This document shows, in pieces, positions 34,091-45,174 of a stretch of 64,000 bases of DNA. Made by a program: the position numbers and the translations under genes. Location of the stretch: assembly GCF_958450345.1 (NCBI RefSeq), contig NC_088780.1:136290226-136354225 (forward strand), written 5' to 3'. Source of the DNA: Calliphora vicina. Its lineage: Eukaryota; Arthropoda; Insecta; Diptera; Calliphoridae. The notes below the pieces were generated by a model. The model saw only the letters and a list, made by a program, of their open reading frames with translations, was not told where the DNA came from and did not search any database. Position 1 is the stretch's first letter, and every line of letters starts with the position of its first letter.

Positions 34091-34808
34091 GGTGCAGTGA
34101 AATAATGCCATAGGCAATAAGACCATATGGCCTTATTACACATTGCGTTGAGAAATAAGACCATATGGCTTTATTACCACCGAGGTAGTGAAATAAAGCC
34201 ATATTCAATTAGTGGTCGAAGTGGAAATAAAGCCATATCAGTGTAAAATTGCCTGTTACAATTACATAAATATGTATAGTTATTTCAGCGTGACAGACAG
34301 TGCAGCAATAAAAAAAATATTTTATAATCATTTGCAAGAAAGGCTTCATTTAGCGAAGCCGCCTGCCGCGTTCTATGGAGGAGAAAACCCCTAAGAGCGG
34401 CCGCAGGCCGCCAATAAGAAAAACCTTTTTCTGCGATACCGAATAGTTGCTCATCACGCTACATGTCTTCGCAAAAAAAGGTTTTTCTTCTTGGCGGCCT
34501 GCGGCCGCTCTTAGGGGCTTTCTCCTCCATAGAACGCGGCAGGCGGCTTCGCTAAATAAAGCCCCTCTTGTAAATAAATTATTAAAAAATATTTTTAGTT
34601 GGGACTTATTTCTTTTTCGATCGCCTTTCTTCAATATATGTACATATATATTCATATTTTGTTTCAAGTTTTCTCTAGTAATGCAATAATGCCATAATGG
34701 CTTTATTTCACTACCTCGGTGGTAATAAAGCCATATGGTCTTATTTCTCAACGCAATGTGCAATAAGGCCATATGGCCTTATTACCTATGGCCTTATTTC
34801 ACGGCACC
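34091..34808. mobile_element. Foldback MITE with GGTGC termini and 8-bp target duplication
   Basis: The ends GGTGCAGTGAAATAATGCC and GGCCTTATTTCACGGCACC are flanked by the exact repeat CTGTAACC (34083-34090, 34809-34816). The outer arms of about 120 bp are built from AAGACCATATGGCTTTATT motifs. The core holds a second, GC-rich inverted repeat (34348-34557). No transposase frame is present. Confidence 0.92.
34348..34557. repeat. GC-rich perfect-type hairpin inside the foldback MITE
   Basis: Arms of about 90 bp read ATTTAGCGAAGCCGCCTGCC, GCGTTCTATGGAGGAG, AAGAGCGGCCGCAGGCCGCC, then their complements, around a loop of about 35 nt containing CGAATAGTTGCTCATCACGC. The composition is far above the surrounding AT-rich DNA. 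Frames read from it on both strands (34350-34772, 34447-34689) are palindrome artefacts. Confidence 0.9.
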
Positions 34809-34823
34809 CTGTAACCATATATA

Positions 34824-35144
34824 TTAGGCAGGGACGATTTGTTTGGACGATCAAAAATAAAAAATCGTATAGCAAAAACGCAATCTACGGAAAATTCTAA
34901 GAAAGTTTCCTCATGAAACCATAGGTCTAAAATCAAATCCTATCTTGTGCATTTCTTCTTTTATCCAATAAAAAAAACTGTTAAGAAAAATATAAATACT
35001 GAAATATTATTGGATAAGAGACGAAATGCGCAAGATACGATTTGATTTTAGACCTATGGTTTCTTGGGGAAAATTTCTTAGAATTTTCCGTAGAATGCGT
35101 TTCTGCTATACGATTTTTCGTGAAAAAAAATCGACCTACCCTAA
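34824..35144. mobile_element. TTAGG-type palindromic MITE, TA target site
   Basis: The ends TTAGGCAGGGACGATTT and (right) AAATCGACCTACCCTAA are flanked by TA. Each arm carries CGTATAGCA, ACGCAATCTACGGAAAATTC, AAGAAACCATAGGTC-type sequence and AAATCAAATCCTATCTTG. Other copies are at 52508-52796 and 57268-57664. Confidence 0.87.
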
Positions 35145-35284
35145 TATATATGGTTGATACAATCATGTTAATCGTAAATTAATCATATTATTATTACCAC
35201 AATCATGTAAATAGTTACTGTGACTATAATATTGTTAAAAAACTTGGAACAATGTTGAAATGGTTACAGTAAACATGCACAACT

Positions 35285-35825
35285 AAAGAGCCGCAGAACA
35301 AAATGTACTTTTTCAAATTTAAAATTTTTGGGAAAATGAGTTTTATTTATTTCGCCCCCTTCAAAAAAAACAGCATGAACCTGGAAATGGTAACAAGTTT
35401 CTTACTTAACAATAGATACATCTAACTGCCATAAGTCACCACATTAAATGTTAAGGATGTTTTTATATAAAACAATTTTAATATCGGAAAAAGAACCTTT
35501 TGTTAAAAAAAAATAATACGTTTTGTTAAAAACTAAATCAAAAAGTATTTTTTTAACGATAATATTTTAAATGAATGTTTTTAATCCTGATCTAATATAT
35601 AAACAAATTACATATTGAAATTAAATTATTTTTTTTTTTCGTTTTATACAAGTGTTGTACGTTTTGTTATGCACAAATTTTTTTAGAACCCATTTACTTA
35701 GTAAAAAAATTAAAAAAATTTTGCTGACTTGATTGTTTCTAGAAGATTTCAGCCCAAATATTATAAAAATATCAAAAAACCAATTTTTGAAAAGATGCGA
35801 AAAAGTACCTTTTGTTCTGCGGCTC
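35285..35825. mobile_element. MITE with GAGCCGCAGAACAAAA termini
   Basis: The left end AAGAGCCGCAGAACAAAATG and right end AAAGTACCTTTTGTTCTGCG / GCTC are complementary. Flanks CACAACTA and CTCAACTA fit an 8-bp duplication with one change. The interior is AT-rich without coding potential. It is inserted in the right arm of the palindromic MITE. Confidence 0.78.
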
Positions 35826-35855
35826 CTCAACTATATTTTTTCTCTGTGTGCATGT

Positions 35856-36839
35856 GTGGAATTATATTTTCCACAGTGTTTTACTACGAAATTACTTATT
35901 TTCCTGTCTAATAACAGAAAAGCTATTCGAGTATGTATGTACTTTCATATGTAGTATATTGTATGGCTGCAGTCTAAACCAATAAACTATGTATTTGAAT
36001 TTTTATAGAGTAACGAATAAAAACAAGTAAAGAAACTGCCACAGCACACAATGCTGTAGATCATTATTTAAACGATTAAAACACTTATCAGGATCTGTTG
36101 CTCTTTCTTTTCTTTTTTACTCTTTAACCATTATTTTCTTTTAATATTTTAGTTTAGTTTATTTTTGTATTGGTTTAACATAAACATATCAAGCATACAC
36201 TTCTATTATTATAATGTAAATATTAAGAAGACAAAGCCTTAACTGAAAAACTAAAATAATTTACATATTAAATGCCTTGAGGCCCTAAAGGAAAACATAA
36301 TTTATTTATAATTTACAAATACTGCACACGTTTTGTCTTGTATTCCTACTCGAACTTGCTACACATGCACTCACTCACTCACGCTTGTCAACGTACCTTA
36401 TTTGGGCACTTCATAGATAGAGTTATTGGAAGTGTGTCACATTTGAAATTCCACAGCAATTAAGTTTTCAATTGTTAATGAATGTTCTTGTTTTCTGCTG
36501 TTTGTAAATAGTGACAAGAACAACAATGAACAAGTCATTTGGTTGACAACTGTTTATTTATCTATTCTTTTATAAATATAACAATATAATTATCAATTCA
36601 TATTGTAGTAGCTTTCAAATTGAACAAATGGATGATATTAGCAAATAAAATAATGTATACATATATGTAGCTATAATTTAAAATGTTAAATAGATTTGAA
36701 TTTCTTCTAAATTCTTATGAGCCTCTTAAATTAGACACAAAAAGCACGAAATGTGTATGAAAGGTAATGAAATAAAAATATAACATAGACCTTCGATCTT
36801 GAGTAATTATACTTTATAGGATCGTAAATGAATATTGTT
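35856..36839. other. Stretch without supported genes
   Basis: No exon, transposase or repeat boundary was recognised. A CACTCACTCACTCACG tract lies at 36368-36383. Confidence 0.35.
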
Positions 36840-38240
36840 GCAATTACTAAAGGAAGACTAACATCAGCATAGTGGATGGTATAAACAAAGAGGAGACCAT
36901 TTTGAAGAAGGGCTTAGACAAGTATAGGAATTTAACTGGGTTTTTTAGGACTTTCAGAGTATTTGTGGATCGATCGAATAATAGTACTTCATAGGATCGT
37001 AAATTAATATTGTGGAAATTACTCACCATAGTGAGTGCTACAAAAATAGCACACAATTTTGAAGAAGGGCTTTGGTAAGGATAGGTTTTTAAATCGGTTT
37101 AGCTTTCGAAGTATTTGTCGACCGATCTTGAACAATTGTACTTTATAGGATTGCAAAGGATTATTGTGCAAATTACAAAATGATTAACTTCAATGATGAA
37201 TGGTATAAAAAAGAGAGATCATTTTGAAGAAGGGCTTAGGTAAGGATAGGGATTAAACTGGGCTTAATAGCACTTTCAGAGTGATTGCGGATTTTAATGA
37301 TGCCAAAATTCAGTTTCCAAAACCTCACAGAGGTAGTCCAGTATATATTTGTCCACGATTTAATTAATTGTTACATAATGATCTGGACATTCCCAGAGAA
37401 GATGAAAAACTATCAACTTTTTCTAAAAATATAAATTGATTGCTCAATAATCCGTTACAACTGAAAGCAGCCTTGTAATGTCTCGGACATTCACACAGGA
37501 AATGGATAGTTGTCTTCTCATGTTAATTAAATAGACCTTAATTTCTTCAAAACATTAGAGGCCAGCGATATAAAGTAAAGGCGGTAGGACTACGATTTGA
37601 AAAGTATACACCACTCTTCAGAGCTTAATGTCTGAGTGAAAGAGTACTACATCCAATCTGTTCTGCATTGAGAAGTCTAATAATTCTCCAACCTTAGATA
37701 GATCGTCCAGTAAGTGTTTGCACAAGAAACAATGTCTCGAAATGCACATTCCTAGAGAAGATGAAGAACTGTCGTCTTTTTCCAAAAATAGTCATTTAAA
37801 GTGAGTCTGTGCAATAGTTCGTTAACACTGACATCAGCCTCGAAATGTTGCGGACCTTCACAGAGGAAATGAAATGTTGTCCTCTCATGTTAATAAAAAA
37901 GATCTTAATTTCTTCGAAATTATTATAAGTCAGTGAAATCAAGTAATGGTGGTCTAAGTAAAAGAGTACTAGTGCAGTTCTCGATACCTCAGATATGTTG
38001 TACAAGAAATAATTTATTGTTACATAATGAGCTATATATTCACAGAGAAAGTGAAAAAGTCATTGATAGTCTAGTAACTCAACATTCATAAAGGAAGCAG
38101 TTCAGGTCTTTCAGTATATGTTTACCTAATATCCAATATCTTGTTGCATAATGAGCTGGTTATTTCCAGAGAAAATGAAAACCTGTCTCCTTTTTGCAAA
38201 AATAGTCATTGAAATGGAGTCTTTTCACAAATTACAAAAT
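36840..38240 (-). mobile_element. Tandem-like cluster of LINE 3' ends
   Basis: On the minus strand, near 37437-37521, the frame reads HEKTTIHFLCECPRHYKAAF, the cysteine-rich C-terminal motif of R1/LOA/I-group LINEs. A diverged version, HFLCEGPQHFEADVSVNELL, lies near 37800-37890. Phrases such as TTTGAAGAAGGGCTTAGGTA (36900, 37050, 37222) and GAAGATGAAAAACT recur with spacing of about 150-450 bp. No reverse-transcriptase palm is present. It may be one element with internal duplications or several overlapping truncated insertions. Confidence 0.6.
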
Positions 38241-38596
38241 TTCGCAATGAAAGAATAGAAATATCTTCCTATTTATGTTCTAAATAAGGTGGAATAGTCT
38301 CTATAAATCACGTGTCCCCTACTAGAGATATAGAAAAAATAAATTTACTGTAACTCGAAACCTGTTGATGCAACAAACTGTAGTAAATTTTATTCTTTAC
38401 AAATTTGTCTATAATTCCTAACTTGTAGGACCCATAATAATCTAGATATGTTGTGACCTTTGACCTCCAATATCTCGAGTACTTCACTATCTACCGAATT
38501 TTACTGGACTATTAATTAAATGTAAATAATATTAAGAAATATTTGTAAATCCTGCTGAATTATTACTCAAAGAGTAATAATATTCATAAATACTAT

Positions 38597-38737
38597 TGCC
38601 CAATTCACAATTGGTGTCGTAGCGTCGTATGTCGTAATTTTTTTATTAATGTTTTGTTTTTGTTTCGAAAAATATGTTTTAAAAATATTTATGACATACA
38701 ATGCTACAACACTACGACATCAATTGTGAATTGGGCA
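38597..38737. mobile_element. 141-bp MITE (TGCCCAATTCACAATTG ends)
   Basis: The left end TGCCCAATTCACAATTGGTG and right end CATCAATTGTGAATTGGGCA are complementary over about 25 bp including TGTCGTAG/CTACGACA. TAT flanks both sides. There is no coding capacity. Confidence 0.87.
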
Positions 38738-39529
38738 TATATATTTTCTTTACTTCATATTCTCAATTACAAATGACTTTTTTAATGATTTTTTAAAACT
38801 CTATATGAATTCTACTTATACTACGAGTACATATGAATTCAATTCACCTTTTATATAACCCTGCTAATGGAAATAAAAAAAAGAAAAACGGGTAATAAAT
38901 ATTAATCTTAATTGTTACATGAAACTATGTACAAATGTAGCTAGTAAGATGACAAGCAAGACACAACAAATGTATTCAGATGAGAGAAAGTTCGACAGTT
39001 GTAAATGTCAAATACATGATGAACTTTAAAAGTTAAATCCATGAATATATTTATAGTTACTTAGTCATCACCATCATTCATACACCAAAGTCATTATCGT
39101 GCTTCAAATCAATTGAATACTCTTTACATACTGGATGCATATATACATCCAGTATGTAAAGTTTTTTTTTAAAAATTTATTTATTTTTTTTTCTTCCCCA
39201 CATATAATGATCATTTTCAAAGTTACATTATTCATACTTCCAGGGAAATAAGTAAATATAAATTTATGTGAGTATTTCGCGGTATGTTGAGATGTTATAA
39301 CTTATGTTTGTTTGGATAGAAGAGCCACAATGAAAGTTATCCACTTGAGTTAAGCAAAGTACTACATGTAAGTAGAAGCTTACCGATATTCGTATATCCA
39401 TGCAACAATTGTCCCTATCCCTACTTAGCATAAACTATAAAAACACACAGTCAAAAACTCAAAAGTATTTATTGCACATATTCAATCATACAAACTATTA
39501 TAAGTTATAACAAATCTATAATGTGACCA
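38738..39529. other. Stretch without supported genes
   Basis: A local inverted repeat CTTTACATACTGGATG / CATCCAGTATGTAAAG lies at 39122-39162. No exon was supported. Confidence 0.4.
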
Positions 39530-39995
39530 ACTGTGTTTTATAGATATATTGGATAGTAATTCAGACACAATTTTTCAACAAGATCGGTCAAGAACACTCT
39601 GAGTTAGAGGGGGTCAAAATTTTACATTTTGGCCAAGCAGGTGTTTTTACTCATCCATGTAACTTATTACCTTTTGTTCTTAGCAAAATGGGTCCCAAAT
39701 AGTTTAGATAGCTATTTCTTCAATCTTTCGAAAAAATGTGCCTTTTTTTCTTAAAATAAAGCTTAGATATTTTCCATGAAGGCCTATTTGGTCGCTTAGT
39801 GCGATGCAAGTTCGATATCTATCAAAATAAATGTTTTGTAACTCAAAACATGCAATTTTTACTTTTTTTCAAAATGAACCCTTTTTTAATTTTTTGGCTC
39901 AAAAGAAAGCTTAGGTCTTTTCCTTGATGACCATTTTGGACGCTTAGTGGGATATCTATCAAAATAAATATTTTGTAACTCAAGACATACAAAGC
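39530..39995. repeat. Dispersed repeat, shared with 46090-46510
   Basis: The phrases ACCTTTTGTTCTTAGCAAAA and AAGCAGGTGTTTTTACTCAT recur inverted near 46390-46450. AAAGCTTAGATATTTTCC, CGCTTAGTG and ATATCTATCAAAATAAAT recur directly near 46169-46240, and the same module is itself repeated here (39757-39880 and 39906-39990). The coding potential is nil. Confidence 0.65.
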
Positions 39996-39997
39996 TT

Positions 39998-40315
39998 TTT
40001 TACTGTAACCATTTCAACATTGTTACAAGTTTTTTTTAACAATATTATAGTCACAGTAACTATTTACATGATTGTGGTAACCATAATATTGTTAATTTAC
40101 GATTCACATGATTGTATCAACCATATTTATGGTTACAGTAAACAGGTATATGTTAGTGACAACCATTTTTATGATAAAATTAACCACATTATGGTTACCA
40201 CAATAATGTAAAAAACTACTATGACTATAATATTGTTATAAAACTTGTAACAATGTTGAAATGGTTACAGTAAACATGCAAAACTATATTTTTTTTTATT
40301 CTGTGCGTGCAGTTG
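39998..40315. mobile_element. Palindromic MITE (GTTACAGTAAACATGC family), near-intact copy
   Basis: The left arm reads TACTGTAACCATTTCAACAT, TGTTACAAG and ATATTATAGTCACAGTAACT. The right arm repeats these in complement and ends AGTAAACATGCAAAACTATA then GTGCGTGCAG. The extreme left terminus is missing. It serves as reference for the interrupted copy at 32836-35855. Confidence 0.8.
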
Positions 40316-42456
40316 GTGTTGTTAAACACCACTACATACCTCATAAAACATAAACCAAACAACGATATTATGCAGGCTTCCAACATTCCAAGGCGATACT
40401 CACTATACACTGCCTTCTCGCAGAAGAACCCAGGAGTTCTTGGTGACTGTACTATTGATTTTACCTTTCACTTATAGTGACAACTAGTTACGTGACTAGT
40501 TATTTTAACATTTGCATGTCCTAAGCTGAGGGTCAATTGACTATTTTTGATTACAATTGGACTCTCTGATAGCTGGCCCAATGTAGTAAACGCATTGTAT
40601 TCACATACCGATTATATAACTATAACTTTCTAAAGTTCAGTACAAAATAAAGGATTGGAGTGACTACACTCTAGGTTACTTAGAGGCACTAAAGTGACAA
40701 TTGAATTCACGCTAGGCTACATGGGATGTATAAGGTAACCAATTGTCTTCTCTCTGCACTACAAAAAGCACATACGTGTCAAATGACCCAAAATATATAT
40801 GAATTAGAGTCAGCCAAGTGATCAGACATTAGTGAGAATTAATGTCAATAAGGGATACTTTGAATACTTGCTTAACTGCTGGGCTTTGCTTCTCCTTCTG
40901 AAATAAATCATATCATTCAAAATTGCATTTCAATATAGAACCTAACAAACCTTTATTTAAATTCAAATAATGATTGGTTTTGCAATTATTCCTATATTAC
41001 AAACAGTTACTTGAAAGTAGAAGAAGATACGAAATATTCTAAAAAATTTAGTCTTTTTGATGTTGTGAAGTTCGCGTGAAGTAGTTTTTTATATATAAAA
41101 CTATACACATGATACTTTAAAGTCTATTCTTTAGGTTTTTTCATTAATAAACCTTTTTAAAGGCTTGCTACATCAGAGCTTCAATTAGTCTTTAATTTTA
41201 AGTCATTTTAAAAGAAGATCGTACTTATATAGACATTATATGAGGCATTATGTGACAGATCTCCTTACAGGCCTTCAACGAAAGAACTTCTAATATTCCA
41301 TCTTAAGTAGGCCTTCTATCAGTGCTCCAACAGAAGCAAGTATTTAAGATATTGCCTACCAATGACACGCCGTGAGAAATTTAAACGATTTTTCAATGCG
41401 GCTGTGTGTCCACAAAATAATACTGGGATGCATTTCATCTTTCACTCAACTCATTTTACATAAAAGCCACCTCAACAAACCGCAATCAATACAGTAACTT
41501 ATTTTCAAATTTAACTTCTTTTTTCATTATTTTTTTATTAAAAAAAGAAAATAGAAAAAGAAATAAAAAAAACTACAACAATTTGGAAAAAAAATCATTT
41601 CCCCGAATCGTGCTTGAATGCTGTTTGACAACAAAAAAATATTTATGCTCAATGTTGCAGGTTGTTGTTGTTGTTAGTTGCAATGTTTGTGCGATGAAAT
41701 TGTGTGAGTATGAAAGAAAATGATGCGCTTACTACTTTATATTGATGACTTGTTTGTTGCAGTTGTTGTTGTTGGTTTTATTTGAAAATTACAACAACAA
41801 CATACAAACTAAATAAAGTAAACACTTTGCATACGTGCGGGTCTTCTCCTTACAACTTGCCACATTCCAATGCAACCCACCATCTTTAGGCAACATCGTT
41901 GTTGCTGGCAACCATTAGTTTCCAACGGATTAATAGTAAAATTTAAAAGAAATATTACAAGGGGGAAAACATTTTTTTAAATAGTTGTAGTTAATCTGTT
42001 TACAAATTTAAAAATATATTTTTTAGTGAAGTTTATAATATTGAAGCATGTAAAAACTCCCGATATGCTCATGGCGAGCCTAAATAAATATTTAAATGTG
42101 TGCAGGATCCATTTTATAGTAGACTGCAGATTTGAATGTCATATGACATCAATTTGACAACTCCCCACTATTCAGCTTCAGAGCCAACAAACCCTATTTT
42201 CTTCATCCAGGTAACTCATGTACTAAAGCATTAAGAGAGGTGCAACATTTGAGCCTCAAAATTTGAAAAAATATTAGCAGTTTGATGATATAGAACTTTG
42301 AAAGAGCTCATCAATATGTTCCTGGATATTCATAATATTGTTTATTTTTGTACAATAATTCGGGTAGTGCTCATTTGTTAAACATTAGTGCAACGCTGAA
42401 ATCAAAGACTCGAAGAGTATAAAGGAAATAAAAGCCAAAAAAATAAAACTCTCAAA
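40316..42456. other. Long stretch without supported genes
   Basis: GTTGTTGTT microsatellites lie at 41664-41674 and 41763-41775. Mixed-complexity sequence at 41830-41940 (AACATCGTTGTTGCTGGCAA) has no splice context. No exon was identified. Confidence 0.35.
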
Positions 42457-42776
42457 TTTACATATGTTAGGTTAGGTTACATGGAACAATCGCAATTGTA
42501 ATAGGCCCATTGTGATTGATTTAGATTCAAATACAATTTATCTCTCGATCTTGTGGCTTTCATGCCGTACTTCTGACAAATTTGACTGAATCCATCAGTG
42601 ACACGTGAAAGATATCTTTACATATGTTAGGTTAGGTTACATGGAACAATAGCAATTGTAATAGGCCCATTGTGATTGATTTAGATTCAAATACAATTTA
42701 TCTCTCGATCTTGTGGCTTTCATGCCGTACTTCTGACAAATTTGACTGAATCCATCAGTGACACGTGAAAGATATC
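42457..42776 (-). repeat. 160-bp tandem duplication of a LINE 3'-UTR-like segment
   Basis: Two adjacent 160-bp units (42457-42616, 42617-42776) begin TTTACATATGTTAGGTTAGG and end CACGTGAAAGATATC. They differ at one visible base (AATCGCAA versus AATAGCAA). The minus-strand phrase TTCCATGTAACCTAACCTAA looks like the 3' end of a fly LINE. Confidence 0.9.
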
Positions 42777-43597
42777 TTAGACTGTGCTCTTGTCATCATT
42801 GTTAACCTGAGTTTCATCTATCATTCATTGATCATTGTAACCTTAGCTTTTATATGGGCGAATAATTGAAAAGTTGTTGGTTTCAAAATATAATGAAATA
42901 CCTCAATGATGCATGGCAAGAATATTACCACCCATTAGTCCCTATTGGAAACTTCACACACGTGCTTGATAGGCTAGCTAGTTCGGTCAAAAGGGGCGGG
43001 GATCTTGTTTCCTAGTAGACGTAAAGCCGTACAAAAAAAAAATCACGTGTGCTAAAATATGCCCTAATAATAAAAAAAAACATATATATAAATTTTCCCT
43101 TGAAAAGACCTTGTAGGACCAGATGGAAAAGCCCTGACCTCATTACCCTCCCAACCTATGGACTCCCTTGTGGTCCATATACAATTTATGTGGGAATCCC
43201 CTAATACACTTTACCTGTTTTCTCTGACTTCGAAGTTTTTACCTTAAATTATAAACTATTTCATATTTAAAAATATATCTAATTTATTATCAAGCAAAAA
43301 TTCATAGTTATGTAGTTAATTATAAAAAAACAAAATAAGCAAAATAACTCTTTCTGTTATATCTAAGGGTGAATACTTAAATACATGTTATTGCAAAGAT
43401 ATCTTATTAATTTCTCTTAAATTCATTAATTTGAGAATCTTAATTAAAACATAAAAGATGTCTTTGCAATAATAATAATAAAAAAAAATAAATTTTTATA
43501 ACAAAAAAAATATAATTAAGAGAAATCAAAAATAATAAAAAAAAGAAGTATAACATATAACAACAACAGCAAATAAATAATAAGAGAACAAACTTAC
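42777..43597. other. Intronic AT-rich stretch
   Basis: It holds A-rich runs at 43460-43560 and an unclassified complex segment at 43090-43210 (GGACCAGATGGAAAAGCCC). No gene was seen. Confidence 0.3.
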
Positions 43598-43679
43598 AAT
43601 TTTTTATGTATGACTCCAACGTAGCTTGAAGGCCTTCAGCATGTCGATGAGCATTATTATAGTGATCTCCTATTTGATT
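43598..43679 (-). CDS. Candidate internal exon, possibly exon 2 of the Ig gene
   Basis: The minus-strand donor is strong (AAAAATT|GTAAGTT). The acceptor is TATAG, with a branch-point-like TACTAAG about 30 nt upstream but no polypyrimidine tract. The 82-nt exon encodes 27 residues, NQIGDHYNNAHRHAEG then LQATLESYIKN, with non-random composition and an amphipathic-helix look. It starts in phase 0, fitting the end of the exon at 47528-47611, and ends in phase 1, fitting the start of the Ig exon at 4084-4218 (giving Phe at the junction). The sequence is not recognised. The weak acceptor is the main doubt. Confidence 0.42.
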
Positions 43680-45172
43680 CTATATTTTTTTTTTTTTTTG
43701 GTGTTTATACTTAGTAGAATTAATAAGTGTTATACTAATCTTTTCTTTTACAAAAGTGTTAGGGTTTCCGTTAATAAAAAAAATTGTTAATTATACATAT
43801 GGGGAAATTTTGTATAATAGGGATATTTATAAACAGGAAAATAAAGTAATAATGGTAGGAAGTAGAATTTTTTTAGAAAAAAACTAATATTTTTAGTGTA
43901 GATTATAAATTTATAACTATAATTTTATAGTTAACTTAATATTACATAAATTATTGGTTAGAAATTATAGTTAGATGTCGGATTTTAATCAGAATTGAGG
44001 CTAATTATAAAAATAATCAAGTTTTTTTTTTAAAGTTTTAGTTTAAATATTTTCAGAATAAAAGCTTTTAGTTTGTATGTTTTTAGTTGATATAAGGAAT
44101 AATTTAGAGTAGAGTAGTAGTTTTAGTTAGTGGTTCAATTTGTATGGAGTTGGTGAACTTTATGAGATCGCAATGGACAGGTATTTGATAACAGGGGTAT
44201 TCTGGTTTCTAATTTCTCGTTCCAATCAGTGTAAAATAAGGTAGTACTCTCGGGAATTTTGGCACAAAATTGATGCTTGGGAAAAGTGCATTAATCCGGA
44301 TTCCCGGACCCTTTCCCGGTGGCCTAAATGAAATAAGTTCCAAATAACTTACAACCAAAATCCTATTACATAATTAATTAGTGGTATTACCTTGTATGGC
44401 CGGAATTTAATAAAAAAAAATTAAAGTTGGGTAGGAGATTTTGTTCCTTAGTGGTTAATATAAGGGTTAATATAAGGAATTCTCAGTTTCCTTATTTTAT
44501 TTGTAAAATTCGGTTTAAAATAAACACACAAAAAAAAACTGCACTTTTCACTTTTATAAGTAATTGGCATAAGACACGTTTTTTTATTTATTTTTTTTCT
44601 TTTAATCAAAATTGAATACCGCTTTGTACTATATCGTTAGCAAACCAAAATTAGAAAGAACAACTTAATTAAAACCTGACTGACATATCACTTCTCCTTT
44701 GACGGCTTATTGCATTCTATATTTTCTATATTTCTCACTTTTCGAACATTAAAAGCTTTGTTCTTTAAGAACAAGAAGGATAGAGCGATATATTTATCTC
44801 GCTCATCATGTATAGCATATACATGAAATATACATGATACAAGAGTAATTAAAGCAATTAAAACATGATTGCCAATATTCTAATCTTACAAGACAGTGAT
44901 GAGCTTACCAACATATTACGGACTGTCAATAGGGGAAATTTTGTTCTTTTCCCTAAAACTTGGGGGAATTATTAAAAAAAAATAAAAATGTTACATCAAT
45001 TTACTAATGTTGTTGTCAATGATATTTGTAAATAAAAACAATACATACATATATCGAAATGTTTATGATTAAAAATATTTATAAGAAAAAATTTTGTCCT
45101 ATTATGAATTTCATTATTTCTGTGAACAAATGAAAAATTATGATTTCCCATATTACATCATATAGAGTAACT
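43680..45172. other. AT-rich intronic stretch
   Basis: No other exon was found. A segment with GGATTCCCGGACCC and TTTCCCGGTGG (44297-44322) may be repeat-derived. The frame at 44427-44615 is unsupported. Confidence 0.3.
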
Positions 45173-45174
45173 TC

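Larger units (their letters stand above)
32836..35855. mobile_element. Palindromic MITE split by a nest of insertions
   Basis: The left terminus CACACGCAGACAAAAAATA runs into GTTTACTGTAACCATTTCAA and CATTGTTACAAG. The right terminus shows the complement GAAATGGTTACAGTAAACAT and ends CTCTGTGTGCATGTG. An almost uninterrupted copy at 39998-40315 shows the original content. Here that content is broken by insertions at 33022-33956, 34091-34808, 34824-35144 and 35285-35825. Confidence 0.8.

Noticed and set aside
34350..34772. 140-codon minus-strand frame and its plus-strand counterpart
   Set aside because: They are read from a GC-rich palindrome inside a MITE. The two frames mirror each other and show no protein family features.
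39376..39426. Minus-strand exon ending at GTAAGC near 39375
   Set aside because: It is open only in phase 0, whereas an exon between 43598 and 4218 must keep phase 1. The acceptor is weak.
42469..42480. GTTAGGTTAGGTT as an interstitial telomere repeat
   Set aside because: Only two units, within a duplicated LINE-tail-like segment. Flies lack TTAGG telomeres.
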